In this document: positions 21,201-30,300 of the stretch, piece by piece
Numbering within the stretch: the first letter of the stretch is position 1
Layout of the letters: the number at the start of each line of letters is the position of its first letter
Assembly (NCBI GenBank): GCA_030686995.1
Contig: CM060684.1
Coordinates: 5,601,897 to 5,665,896, forward strand
Reading direction: 5' to 3'
DNA length: 64,000 nt
From: Artemisia argyi
Lineage: Eukaryota; Streptophyta; Magnoliopsida; Asterales; Asteraceae
Notes under the pieces: model-generated
Told to the model about the DNA's origin: nothing
Databases searched by the model: none
The model's input: the letters and a program-made list of their open reading frames with translations, nothing else
Translations under genes and position numbers: made by a program

Positions 21201-23926
21201 ACTTCCCACATGATTTCTGCATCTACGAGCTTGTGCACTTCCTCCAAGATGGCTTTTGTGCGCTCTGGAGCTTGTCCGCGCTTCTTCTGCCGTATTGGAG
21301 TATATCCTTGTCGGATTTCTAGCTTGTGCTCTGTGATTGCTCGTGGCACTCCAGTCATGTGTTTGGGTTCCCATGCAAAGATGTCTAGGATCTTTTGTAG
21401 TAGTGCACACACAGCTGCTCTGCCCTTGTCGGACAGTGATCCCCCAATTAATATCTCTTGGTCAGGATAGTCTGGGTGGATTGCAACTTTCAGGTTTGTC
21501 ACCTTGGTTGTGCGTTGTTCTGGGACGTGCGGAGTTTCATTTGTCACTGCGTTGCACTCCTTTGGGAGTATGGTGGTATTGTAGAGGGTAACGATACCTC
21601 CTTCTACTGGGAATTTGAGCATCCCATGCGCTGTGGATGGTACCGCGCGCATGGCTGATATTCCTGGTCTCCCAATAATGCCATTGTATGACGAGGGAGA
21701 CCTGATTACCATGAAGTTCATCCAGGCTATTGTGGAATGGTATTCGTTGCCAATTACCACAAGTATGCGTAATTGTCCCATGGGCCAGATCTTTTCTCCT
21801 GTGAATCCAGTTAGCGACGTCATGGCCACAATTAACTGGCTTTGTATCTCAGGTTGTAGCCTCTTGAAGCAGTGTTCGTACATGATGTCCGCGGACGCTC
21901 CTCCGTCTACATACATGCGGTGGATGTCGTGACCCCCCGCTTGTATTTCGATGGTGAGTGGTTCTACCACTGCGTTGTCCGCAGTGAGAGTGGGAAAAGA
22001 GATTTGGTTTCCCTGGGAAAACCTTTGGCTGACTTTTTGCTTTGTCTTTCGCTGCCATGACTGTATCATGTATATTGTGTCAGCCTTGCTTTTTGGTATC
22101 TCTTTTTTCGCCCCATTCTTTTGTCTATCCTTTCCCTCCTTGATGTTTTTAACGAGATGGTCCATTTTTCCTTCTTTTACTAATTTGTCAATTAGTTGGT
22201 GTAGCTGGACACATTCATTAGTGCTATGACCCTTCTGCTCATGGTATTCGCAGTATCCTCCTCCGATGCCTTTCTCTTCTGGGGTGCGCATAGGTGGAGG
22301 TTTTGGAAAGTTTGCTCCCTCTGCCGCGAATATTTCCTTAGGGGTTTTTGTGAGTGGGACATACTTGTCGTTGTCCCGTCCACTACCTTGGTTACGGTAA
22401 TTTCTGTTGCGGTTGCCACTTTGGTCATTGGATTGTCTCCTAGACTGTTCTTGTGGTTTAAAAGTTGAGTAACCTTTTTTACTGTCCGCCGCCGCTGCTT
22501 CCCCTTGGATGAAGGATCTGGTGCGCCTTGTTAGCTCATCAAAGCTTTGAGGTACTTTATCGTTTAGCTTCCGTATCAGCTCTGGATTATTGATCCCATT
22601 CATGAACCCTGAGATTTTTAGTACCTCGGGGCATGCCTTGATCCGTATGCATTCATCCTTGAAGCGCTCCATAAAAGCGCTTGTGGATTCCCCTTGGCGC
22701 TGTTTCACTCTGTCTAGTTCCACAGGGTTCTTTGCACACTTCTTTTGTTGTGTGAAATTTAGGCGGAATGCCTTCCGCAACTCTTCAAACCCATTAATGC
22801 TTCGTCGTGGAAGCTGGCTGAACCATGTTCGCGCATTCCCTACGAGGGTGGAATTGAACATATGGCACCACACAGGTTGTAGCCAATTTTCGATAGCAGC
22901 CGCTGACTTGAAAATTTTTAGGTGATCATCAGGATCACCTGTTCCATCATATGTTTTCACATTGGTGGGCATGCGTCTTCTCTTGTCATCTGAGAAATCG
23001 CTTATGCGTCGCGTGAACGCATCAACCTTTTGGCGACGCCAAGGAAGGGAAATATCTTCGTCCTCCTCGTACCGGCGCCGGTTTTTAGACTTCCAATGTC
23101 CCGTCTCTCTATCCTCGTTGTCCGAGGAGTTACTTGAAGAGGAGTTGTTCCTTTTGTTGCGCTGTTTTTCCTCGAAATCCGAGTTTGAAGGGCTTCTACT
23201 TGGGAAATAGTGTCTCCCAAGCCTATCCTGGATTCTTCTGCTTCCTGATTTTGAGGCACTTACGCTTGGTGAGCGTTGTCGTCCTAGTCTGTCTTCCATC
23301 CTTCGACTACCAAGTCTAGCGTGGACATTGGTTTGCCTCTCGTTGCATTCATAGTCCTCCGAGTATTGAGAGTTGGATGCTGTACCAAGTCTATCGTGGA
23401 CGTTGGTACGTCTCTCGTTATTTTCGCGTTCATGGTGACGCGGTGGAAATTTTTCTGGGCCAAAGTTTAGCCGGTTTTGCAGGCAATGACTTGACCTTCT
23501 TTTTGCTTCCTCTCGCATGAGACTGGTTAGAGCTTCATAATGTTGGGATACGAAGTTGTTTAATGTCAACTCAGGTGTATCCTTTTCTACCGCGAGGATT
23601 TCTGCCTCCGCATGAAATTCCCTCTCTCTATTAAGTGCTCCTGGCAGTACAGTGTTGTCCACTATAGGTGCCGTTTGATGAGGAGTGGTAAAGAGGGTGC
23701 GCTGAAGATCTTCGGCGGTTGAGACCACGGTAGTGGTTTGGGTTATTCCTAAAGGAAATTCTACCGTGGTGGGGGTTGGAGTTACGTTCGATTCGCGGTG
23801 ACTAGGCGCACTGGTTGTTCCAGATATTGGCCTAGGAGTTGAAGCTTGATGCTTCTTCTTGTGCGAATCATCACGTGTTTTCTCCATCTGCGTCGTCCGC
23901 TGTCCTGAGTTTTTGTTTTTTGGCAT
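18275..23926 (-). CDS. Gag-Pol polyprotein, Tat lineage, 1883 aa
   Basis: A single uninterrupted frame. Order of domains: a charged Ser/Arg-rich N-terminus; Gag around residues 350-470; a zinc knuckle variant CEYHEQKGHSTNEC at about 560-573 (CX2HX4HX4C, second Cys replaced by His); an aspartic protease with DGGAS at 674; reverse transcriptase with YVDD at 1030-1033; RNase H to about 1270; a second RNase H starting WVLFTDGSS near 1313 and ending near 1437; integrase with an HHCC zinc region (about 1537-1579) and catalytic D1607, D1667, E1703 (D-59-D-35-E). The extra, archaeal-type RNase H is the mark of the Tat lineage. Gag and Pol share one frame with no stop or shift between them. The enzymes would copy RNA to DNA in virus-like particles and insert it in the nucleus. 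All catalytic residues checked are present, but the 3' LTR is truncated. Confidence 0.92.
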   Translation of the reverse strand: MPKNKNSGQRTTQMEKTRDDSHKKKHQASTPRPISGTTSAPSHRESNVTPTPTTVEFPLGITQTTTVVSTAEDLQRTLFTTPHQTAPIVDNTVLPGALNREREFHAEAEILAVEKDTPELTLNNFVSQHYEALTSLMREEAKRRSSHCLQNRLNFGPEKFPPRHHERENNERRTNVHDRLGTASNSQYSEDYECNERQTNVHARLGSRRMEDRLGRQRSPSVSASKSGSRRIQDRLGRHYFPSRSPSNSDFEEKQRNKRNNSSSSNSSDNEDRETGHWKSKNRRRYEEDEDISLPWRRQKVDAFTRRISDFSDDKRRRMPTNVKTYDGTGDPDDHLKIFKSAAAIENWLQPVWCHMFNSTLVGNARTWFSQLPRRSINGFEELRKAFRLNFTQQKKCAKNPVELDRVKQRQGESTSAFMERFKDECIRIKACPEVLKISGFMNGINNPELIRKLNDKVPQSFDELTRRTRSFIQGEAAAADSKKGYSTFKPQEQSRRQSNDQSGNRNRNYRNQGSGRDNDKYVPLTKTPKEIFAAEGANFPKPPPMRTPEEKGIGGGYCEYHEQKGHSTNECVQLHQLIDKLVKEGKMDHLVKNIKEGKDRQKNGAKKEIPKSKADTIYMIQSWQRKTKQKVSQRFSQGNQISFPTLTADNAVVEPLTIEIQAGGHDIHRMYVDGGASADIMYEHCFKRLQPEIQSQLIVAMTSLTGFTGEKIWPMGQLRILVVIGNEYHSTIAWMNFMVIRSPSSYNGIIGRPGISAMRAVPSTAHGMLKFPVEGGIVTLYNTTILPKECNAVTNETPHVPEQRTTKVTNLKVAIHPDYPDQEILIGGSLSDKGRAAVCALLQKILDIFAWEPKHMTGVPRAITEHKLEIRQGYTPIRQKKRGQAPERTKAILEEVHKLVDAEIMWEVYYHDWLSNPVMVKKSDGSWRTCVDFTDLNKACPQDCYPLPEIDWKVESLCGYPFKCFLDAYKGYHQIQMAKEDEEKTAFHMSQGVYCYTKMPFGLKNAGATYQRLVDNAFKKQVGRNLEVYVDDLVIKSHTEEELVRDIEETFKTLGRINMKLNPKKCTFGATEGMFLGYLIEPDGIKPCPEKIKEVIELPSPRTLKEVQSLNGKLAGLNRFLSKSADKSLPLFKTLTKCTKKGDFQWTPEAEEAFQQLKQNLVELPKLVTPRKGEELIMYLSATYGAVSAVLLTDRNSVQTPTYFVSKALKKTETNYTAMEKQVLALVFAAKRLRRYFQAHPIAVITDQPIKQVISKPDASGWLQKWSVLLSEHNISYRPRTAIKGQILADFIIEKPDADTPPTKIDVPFQEPWVLFTDGSSCAEGSGAGLILTNPDGTEHTYALRFEFIATNNEAEYEALLAGLRIATQMGVRNLEANVDSRLVANHVLGEYVAQEEHMIQYLDKTKSLIKNFDKFSIKQIPRGENKKADALSKIASTSFAHLSKQVLVETLKNKSISEMEISTVIEEEHPTWMTPITDFISKGTLPEEQKDARRIRRTAQRFELRDGILYQRSFLQPWLRCVGPLQADYVLREIHAGSCSMHSGPRSVVARALRSGYYWPTMHRDARDMIRRCNDCQVHRPIPRRPQHELTPITSPWPFHKWGIDIAGPFPVAAGGLKFLIVAIDYFTKWIEAKAVASITGNQVKRFVWDNIVCRFGLPGEIISDNGKQFCDNPFKDWCAQLNITQHFASLKHPQTNGLVERANHSLGEGIKARLDKHKGRWVDELSHVLWAHRTEIKVSNGDTPFSLVYGTEAVIPAEIGMPTIRTSEVNITTNDDERRIDLDLLEERCERAAIRKAKAKSKMKKYYDSRVRRTSFKPGDFVYRANDASHVEDTGKLGPKWEGPYEVTEALGDGAYKVRDMKGHELPRTWNICNLKRCYL

Positions 23927-23950
23927 TCTGGACTTGAGTTCTTAGTGTAG

Positions 23951-23969
23951 GGTCCCACGGATGACGCCA
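23951..23969 (-). other. Putative primer-binding site
   Basis: On the minus strand the sequence TGGCGTCATCCGTGGGACC starts two bases after the 5' LTR. A TGGCG start next to the LTR is usual for tRNA priming sites of Tat and Athila elements; which tRNA is used was not determined. Confidence 0.6.
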
Positions 23970-23971
23970 CT

Positions 23972-24467
23972 TGTTGATACAAAAGTTGGGCTTACCTTGT
24001 TTGGACTCCTGCTCTCGTACCAATTAGAACTTTAGTGCTTGTAAGACCTGCGCACTAAGAAAGTAAACAACATCGTTAGGCTTATCGTGGGATTGTCTCC
24101 CATGATTAGACTCCGGCGTGAGAGTAAGTAATCGGTTTAAGGTTTTGTAGAAGAGTTAGGGATTATGTAAATCGTACCTTTTAATAAGAATATGTCATTC
24201 CTTATATAGGGATGTAGAAACCGTGTAGGTTTCTTGCTCATTACTCTTCGCACACGTGGTGCTTATCCGGGGTAAGGATTTCTATTCCGTGAATAGAAGA
24301 TCCTTATCTTGTAACCGGTTAGTTTGGTTGGGCTTTGGACTTCGTGAGTCCAAGCCGTTATTATTATGGCCCAAGTCATTTGTCATGATAGCCCACTCGT
24401 GGTGGGTTTGGGCTTAGTAATGTTTATCATTTGGGCTCGTAGCCCAACTATAGACTATACGTCATCA
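23972..24467 (-). repeat. 5' LTR of the Tat element
   Basis: 496 bp, TG...CA ends on the plus strand (TGTTGATACAAAAG to ACGTCATCA), followed by the target duplication ttaat. It should contain the element's promoter and transcription start, but no sure TATA box was located. Confidence 0.8.
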
Positions 24468-24472
24468 TTAAT

Positions 24473-24656
24473 GACGTACAGAAACCAATAATGCACCTTG
24501 CTCGTCCCACAAAGGTCGTTGAAGTGAACATAAAAGAGCCTCATCTTCTATTACATCAAACTTAGCAATCTAAGTTCAAAAAATAAATAAATAAATAAAT
24601 AAAAATAAAAATAAAAAAAAAACCCTTAGCAATCTGCTATATTTCCTTAACAAGAT
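24473..24656. other. Short intergenic spacer
   Basis: Contains an AAAT tandem run (24,586-24,615) and, at its end, the 9-bp target duplication taacaagat (24,648-24,656) of the next element. No gene. Confidence 0.5.
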
Positions 24657-25082
24657 GAGGAAATTCCCCACAAGGTACAAAAAGCTTTGGGTATTTCATG
24701 ACTTGGTCACCAATTGACCCCTTTCTCCATTTTGATCATGCTCGACTGCTCGACGTCACCCAGTTTTTGACATGTGTCATTCCTTTGACTGCTTAGCTGC
24801 TCGACTTTGACTACTCGACTGCTCGACTCCACCTAAATTTTGACACGTGTCATTCATTTTGTACTTTTTCTGACTTTGACTACTCGACTGCTCGACTCCA
24901 TCTAAATTTTGACATGTGTCTTTCTTTTGTACTTTTTCTAAGAAAAAGTACAAAATGAATGACATGTGTCAAACTTTAGGTGGAGTCGAGCAGTCGAGTA
25001 TGACCAAAATAAAAAAAATTATCAATTGGTGACCAAGTTATGAAATACCCAAAGGTTTTTGTACCTTTTTGGAAATTTCCTC
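24657..25082. mobile_element. MULE-type foldback MITE
   Basis: Ends GAGGAAATTCCCCAC and TTTTTGGAAATTTCCTC begin long inverted arms; inside them GGGTATTTCATGACTTGGTC pairs with GACCAAGTTATGAAATACCC. The centre has repeated ACTGCTCGACT units and TTTGACA(C/T)GTGTC words in both directions. The 9-bp duplication taacaagat is exact on both sides (24,648-24,656, 25,083-25,091). Long inverted ends with 9-bp duplications indicate a Mutator-like element. No transposase. A related but less clear copy lies at about 58,957-59,325. Confidence 0.85.
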
Positions 25083-25091
25083 TAACAAGAT

Positions 25092-26074
25092 AGCAATCAG
25101 AAAACCAAACCAATTACCAATATCCCAATTTGGCCCTAGTCAAGTTCCAAATATAGGAATATATGTTTTGGCTAGTATCATCTTTAATCTTTATAATTAT
25201 GAATACATTAATAACTTTCTATCACATATCTCGTTTCGCCAGTGTAACTTTTTCTATAAAACTAAATTAATAAAAATCGTGTCGCTTAGTATAGTATCAA
25301 CAAAACTCAAAATTTAATGGATGAAATTCATTTTTGCGTCGCTAAGTCTGAGTGCACTATGATTTATGATATTTTGGTGGAATAATCCAAGAGTTTTAAG
25401 TTCACATTTACAAACATGATTTATAATCGTTTGCATAAATGTGTGTTTAAACTTAAGACATCTTACATTTTAATGATTAAAGTCGTGATCTTTTTTGTAT
25501 CACTTGACCTCTTATAAACTACTTCAATGCGTAAGGCTAAGTGTAACAAAGGAGCCTCATGACCACAGTCACCACTTAAGCGTCAATTTAGTTTTGTCTC
25601 TCTACAACCAACTTAGTATAATGACGCGATCGCGTTCACTACAAAAAACATATCATACTTAAACACACATACACTCATAAAAACCATTTAATAAAAATCA
25701 CCGACACACAACAAGTCACACGACTTGGTCGTCCGAGTCGTGCAGACAATTGAATCTTTTTTTTTTCTTTCAAGCAAGACGCTTCTTCCAAAAGAGGTGT
25801 AATAAAGATGACCAAGTGTAGATGATCTAATAAATGTTTTGGAACATGACCTTATCAATAGTTATCACTAATTAAATATCATTATCATACTTTCATATTT
25901 GTATGTTATTTAACAATTCATCAAAATAGAATTTTCATATTTGTATGTTAATTAAAATAAATAAATAAATAAAAAGTGATAACATTGAGAAGACATGGTA
26001 ATAAATGAAAAACCAGAAGAAAAAAAGTTAATAGGAGATGAGGTTTAGCCATCAAGACACCTACTGGCATTCTA
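25092..26074. other. Intergenic, no gene seen
   Basis: AT-rich. The part 25,160-25,330 repeats words also found near 7,300, 14,040, 15,040 and 6,970 (GTGTCGCTTAGTATAGTATC), a dispersed repeat next to SINE-like units. A SINE-like remnant (GTTTAGCCATCAAGACACC) is at 26,045. Confidence 0.45.
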
Positions 26075-27480
26075 CTTTTCCGGTCAGATCCGCTCGAGAC
26101 CCGGTCAAGACCCGGTTAGACCCGGTCATTTCTGGTGAAGACCCGGTTTGACCCGGTTATATCCAGGCAAGGCCCATTGCGGCTTCAAATATAAACAAGG
26201 TTAGTGGTAGTTGAGTCAAGTAGAGACGTGTTGATAGGTGAAGGTTGGTTTGTTGTTATTGCATCCTTTGATACTTTTATTAGAATCAGGTAGTAGCTAT
26301 TCGAAAGAGAGGGCGTGTGTTGTTTAAGGATAATATGCTAGGCTGATTAGTTCGCGCGGTGCTGTAGGTTATTGGGACGCCGAATTCGCGAAATGTGGCG
26401 TGTTGTGTGTTAAGGAATTTGGAGTTTTGTTGATGATAGGGATGGGTTTGTTAAGAGTTGTCAAGTCTGGGACGGTTTTGGCGCAGGAGTATGGATTTGG
26501 TTGTTTGAGTAATTTGGTTAGGGAGGATGATGATTTGAAGGTGGTGGTTGTTAGGAGTAGCGTTTTTGTGAGTTTGAGGGGGTCTTTTTTATTCGGGGAA
26601 TAGTGTGAGGTGTTTGGAGGTTGTGTTTGAGATTTTGAAGAATTTGGCGTGTGTTGAACGGCTGGTGGAGTTTATCGTTAATGAGGGGTGTTTGTTTAGG
26701 ATTGTTGAGTTGTTGAGCTGTGGGGTGTTTAGGACCATTGATCGGTATGTTGGATGGGAAAGCGATTAAGGAGAAACAAGCGGCTGTGAGAGCGTTGTCA
26801 GTGTAGTATATTGATTTGTTTGGGAAACACAAGTGTTTATCGGAAGGAAGAAAGAGTGATAGTGAGTGTAGTTCAGTTATTAGATCCTTCTATACCGAAT
26901 TTTGATAACAAGTACCGTGTGTCGATTCTAATATCTTTAACTCATTCGAAGAAATGTTTGCAAACAGATGGTAATCGCGGGTGCTTTGTTGTTTTTACAT
27001 AAGCTTGTAGAAATGGATGTTGATGGTGCAAAGAAGTTACAAGAGACTATAGGTTGTGGGAAGCTATGGGGTGTGTTTGGGTGGCCGTAATGATCATAAT
27101 CGTTCTCAAACATCATCTGTATGTATTCATTTTAATTTACAGTTTTGCACTGCCTGTGCATCCTTGTTGTTCATAATTGTATTCTTAGTAATTAAGAGGT
27201 CAAGGCATTAGTCATCCTTGTTTTGTTAATCGGTTTGGTGACCTAACTTTGATTAAGTTGTAATCTTTACTACGAAAACTCAATAATACAACAATTAAGG
27301 ATCTGAACTTAGTAGTTTCATACTCAGTACTGCACTTGGTAAATCAGTTACCTCTGGAGCGTTTTCTGTAGTGAATCGAAAATACATATTATTTGCACGT
27401 TATCGATTTCACAAACACACATATGTTATCTAAGAAAGCCTTATACGAAAGCTAAATGTAGTTTGTTTTAAAGTGTGTTA
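26075..27480 (+). repeat. Segmental duplication, ARM-pseudogene block, copy B
   Basis: Same order as copy A: CCGGTCAAGACCCGG units (26,080-26,175), a TGAGTCAAGTAG segment, ARM coding remnants, then the 3' flank starting TAATGATCATAATCG at 27,089. It carries no MITE insertions. Confidence 0.7.
26340..27088 (+). pseudogene. ARM-repeat protein pseudogene, copy B
   Basis: Pieces of the same ARM-repeat protein as copy A, spread over at least three frames. One frame holds GLLRVVKSGTVLAQEYGFG and LSNLVREDDDLKVVVV; a second, starting near 26,597, holds GNSVRCLEVVFEILKNL and FIVNEGCLFRIVELLSCGV; a third, at 26,811-27,002, holds KEERVIVSVVQLLDPSI. The end near 27,030-27,088 reads KKLQETIGCGKLWGVFGWP before a stop. 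Frameshifts and in-frame stops separate the pieces. Copy B keeps parts that copy A has lost, including 13 bases that copy A lacks, so the two decayed independently. Not functional. Confidence 0.72.
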
Positions 27481-29393
27481 AGTATTCTTCCAAGTGACCA
27501 CATCATTAAGTGTTTGGATAGAGCTGGTTACGTGCTTATTTTAGAGTAAACAAACACTTTAAAATACGTAAATTAGTACCTGCTTATATTTTTTTGAGGG
27601 TGAAAAGTAAGTACGTGAGGTAACGGGTCAAAGTGGGTAGTTTCACCCATTTAAGATGTTCGCTTCATGTGTTTTCAGCTAATGAAACAGACAGGTTAAA
27701 AGGAAGCGACAATCCAGTTGGTTAGACTCTTTTATCAAAAAACTTGAATGCATTTTCTCCTCCTTTTTCCATCCTCAAGATTTCTGCAAGTAGTTTCTAT
27801 CTTCGGCCGACGCCCAAGCACCGTCCTGAAATTTCCGATGTCTCTCTGACTGTTATTTCACTATTATGAAGATTATTTGGGCTTATATAAGCACACATTC
27901 TTGGATGAATAAATTTGGGAAGTTTGTGTCCACAATAACTAATGCTCCCAGACACCTGCTTGCATTGTTGAAAACCATGTCATTTTGACCCGTAATTTTA
28001 TGTATACGGGCAGCAAAATCAACCCGGCTGATATCAGTTACTCAAAGTATTCAATAGTTCATAAATCGTTTTGCGCAGAAACATATCGGTTACACCAAAC
28101 TGAATAGTTTTAACAGAATAAATTCAAAGTTTATAGATTTGGGTATGCTCTTTTAACTGTAGCAGTTTAAATTACTAAAAAAAAATGCTAGAAATGAAAT
28201 GGTGTGAACGCGGCCCAAAGTATAATTCTAGTATCTTCGTCCACCTAAACTGAATTCTACAAATTAAAATACTTTTTCTTGAGAGTTTTAAAAATATGGA
28301 CGAGGTCAATTCGACCCGTGTTCAGCAGATTCAATTCAAGTTATTGCTTATAGTAACTGGTTACACAATTCAAATTAGCTGATATAAATGCAATTGAAGT
28401 TATTAATTGATATAAACGCAATTCCAAACACCCCTTCGTAACATTACTGCATTACTACTCTGGAAGTCTCCGCTGCTTCTTGTTTCAGTCTCTTGGATTC
28501 TAGTGTCAGTTTTTCCATCTGCATTTCTTCATATGCAATCGTTGCAGCAGCAGATGATTATCCTTCTTGCTTGTTTTAGACTTAATCAATATCTTCATTA
28601 ACTTAAACCATATCTCCAAACTACCCTCATCATCCTCGTTTTTATTTGCAAAATAGATTTAGTTAGAAACAATTACACATGCAATATTTTAGGCACATAA
28701 TATTGTTTTATTTAGGATTGTGAGTAAGAAAACCTGCCATTCACATACCGAAAGTAAGTACGTATCTGATACACGTTAAAAAGCAAAGTATGATTAACGT
28801 TTTGGTTAAGAACACACAAATAAGAATATTAAAACAATTATATGGGATCTAAGTCAGATATCACAAGGATTGCCGCGCGATAACCATGGTTGCTATCAAT
28901 GCTGCGGTTCTTACCGATGGTTCCTAGCCATGTGATTTTGTAATGTCAATGTCTTATTTCATTTTGCTAAATAAGGAATTAAGGATGAGTTATTTTCAAC
29001 ACGTTTGAAAAGGATAATATCATTGCCATGTTACTGTAAATACACCACACTTTTTGGAGGTCAAAACATTTAGGGGCGAGCATCGTTTGGTTTTGCTCGG
29101 TTTTTGCATAAAAGAGAAACCAATCCATAAATATTCGGTTTTTGCTTTTCAGAAACCACAAAGTTTCAGTTTTAATCACGGTTTCGTTATCATTTTTTTC
29201 CTCTCCTCCACCTCCACAGCCTTGGTGGAGACTGTCTCCACGGCCATGGTTTCAACTACTAGTGGAGGAAATGGTATTGATATATTTGTCAAGGATTTTC
29301 GCTCATTAAATATACTGTCACTAGAGTTTCTACATGATTTCAAAGAAGTTGAATAAGGTGAGATAAAAACACAGTAGTAAAGCACATGCAGAT
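27481..29393. other. Intergenic downstream of TNL1, no gene seen
   Basis: No supported gene. A segment at 28,731-28,845 (CCTGCCATTCACATACCGAA to AATATTAAAACAA) is repeated at 39,904-40,012, on the downstream side of TNL2, and marks how far the local duplication extends. The frames at 28,979-29,356 show no domain. Confidence 0.45.
28731..28845. repeat. Duplication marker segment, copy 1
   Basis: About 105-115 bp nearly identical to 39,904-40,012, with a few substitutions and single-base indels. It lies downstream of TNL1 as its partner lies downstream of TNL2, consistent with an old tandem duplication of the whole locus. Confidence 0.75.
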
Positions 29394-29577
29394 GAAGATA
29401 GGCAGCTTCTATGGAGAGCAATAAGTAAGTTTAAATGCTCTACCATATTATCATAAATTGATTCAATGAAAGTCACAAAAAACAAATTAGCTAAATACCT
29501 TGTAAATAGAAAAAGTAAAACAATCAAACAATGCAAGTGAAGATAGGCAGCTTCTATGGAGAGCAATAAGTAAGTTT
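29394..29577. repeat. Short tandem duplication 3' of TNL1
   Basis: The 37-bp unit AGATAGGCAGCTTCTATGGA...GTAAGTTT occurs at about 29,396 and again at 29,541, 145 bp apart. The second copy, with its surroundings, matches the TNL2 3' flank at 45,630-45,700. Confidence 0.75.
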
Positions 29578-29613
29578 GAACACACATTGAGACCATTCAC
29601 CAACTAAACTTAA

Positions 29614-30300
29614 CTAAGAGCTTGTTAGTGGCTCCCAATTAAGGAAATACATATGACTGAAGAAGCTCCGAATATTAGCTCTTTGGGGAAGATGACTTAT
29701 GCCTCTGTTTTTTATAATTAGCTCTTTTAAACATTCTAATTTTCCAAGATCCTCCTCAAGAAGAGCACAATCCTGAAGGTTGAGATAATTCAGATGTTTT
29801 AACATACAAATGCTATCTGGAAGATGTTTAATCTTTGTAGCCGACAAATCTAGCCTCTCCAGAGATTCTAACTGGCCAATGTCCTCAGGCAACTTCTCAA
29901 GAAGACAACACCATTTAACATCGAGCGACTTCAGACGTTTTAGCATGCAGATGCTATCTGGAAGATATTCAATCTTCTTACTACTCACATATAGCCACTC
30001 TAAACATTTTAATAGGCCAAGATTCTCTGGTAACTTCTCAAGAAGAGCACAATAATAAAGGTTGAGATGCGTCAGATGTTTTAACTTACAAATGCTATCT
30101 GGAAGATGTTTAATCTTTGTAGCCCGCAAATTTAGTGTCTCCAGAGATTCTAACTGCCCAATGTCCTCAGGCAACTTCTCAAGAAGAGTGCAACCATCAA
30201 GATTGAGCCACTTCAGATGTTTTAGCATACAAATGCTATCTGGAAGATGTTTTATCTTCTTAGAGTCCAACGAGAGCTCTTCTAGACATTGTAACTGCAT
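29614..30300 (-). pseudogene. TNL1 out-of-frame LRR tail
   Basis: This frame has leucine-rich repeats of the 23-residue type, alternating LPDSICMLKHLKWLNLDGC-like and LLEKLPEDIGQLESLETL-like units. It is the natural continuation of TNL1 but lies in another frame because of a 4-bp insertion at about 30,297. Compared with TNL2 it has also lost three codons in the unit that reads CALLEEDLGKLECLK. It closes with a different short tail after GISHLPQ, because the duplication breaks there. As it begins with an ATG (30,300) it could be opened only by internal initiation, for which there is no evidence. Confidence 0.85.

Larger units (their letters stand above)
18144..24467 (-). mobile_element. Ty3/gypsy Tat-lineage LTR retrotransposon
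   Basis: The element lies on the minus strand. Its 5' LTR is at 23,972-24,467 (496 bp; TGTTGATAC... to ...GTCATCA on the plus strand). The 3' LTR begins at 18,144 with the same TGTTGAAACAAAAGTTGGGC-type end but is reduced to roughly 110-130 diverged bp before the coding stop at 18,275. The 5-bp target duplication ttaat is intact on both sides (18,139-18,143 and 24,468-24,472). Next to the 5' LTR is a likely primer-binding site reading TGGCGTCATCCGTGGGA on the minus strand. One open frame encodes Gag and Pol. The truncated 3' LTR should stop it from completing normal reverse transcription. Confidence 0.9.

Noticed and set aside
18326..23319. Many plus-strand and minus-strand frames of 60-135 codons
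   Set aside because: They lie opposite or inside the long Gag-Pol frame and owe their openness to it.
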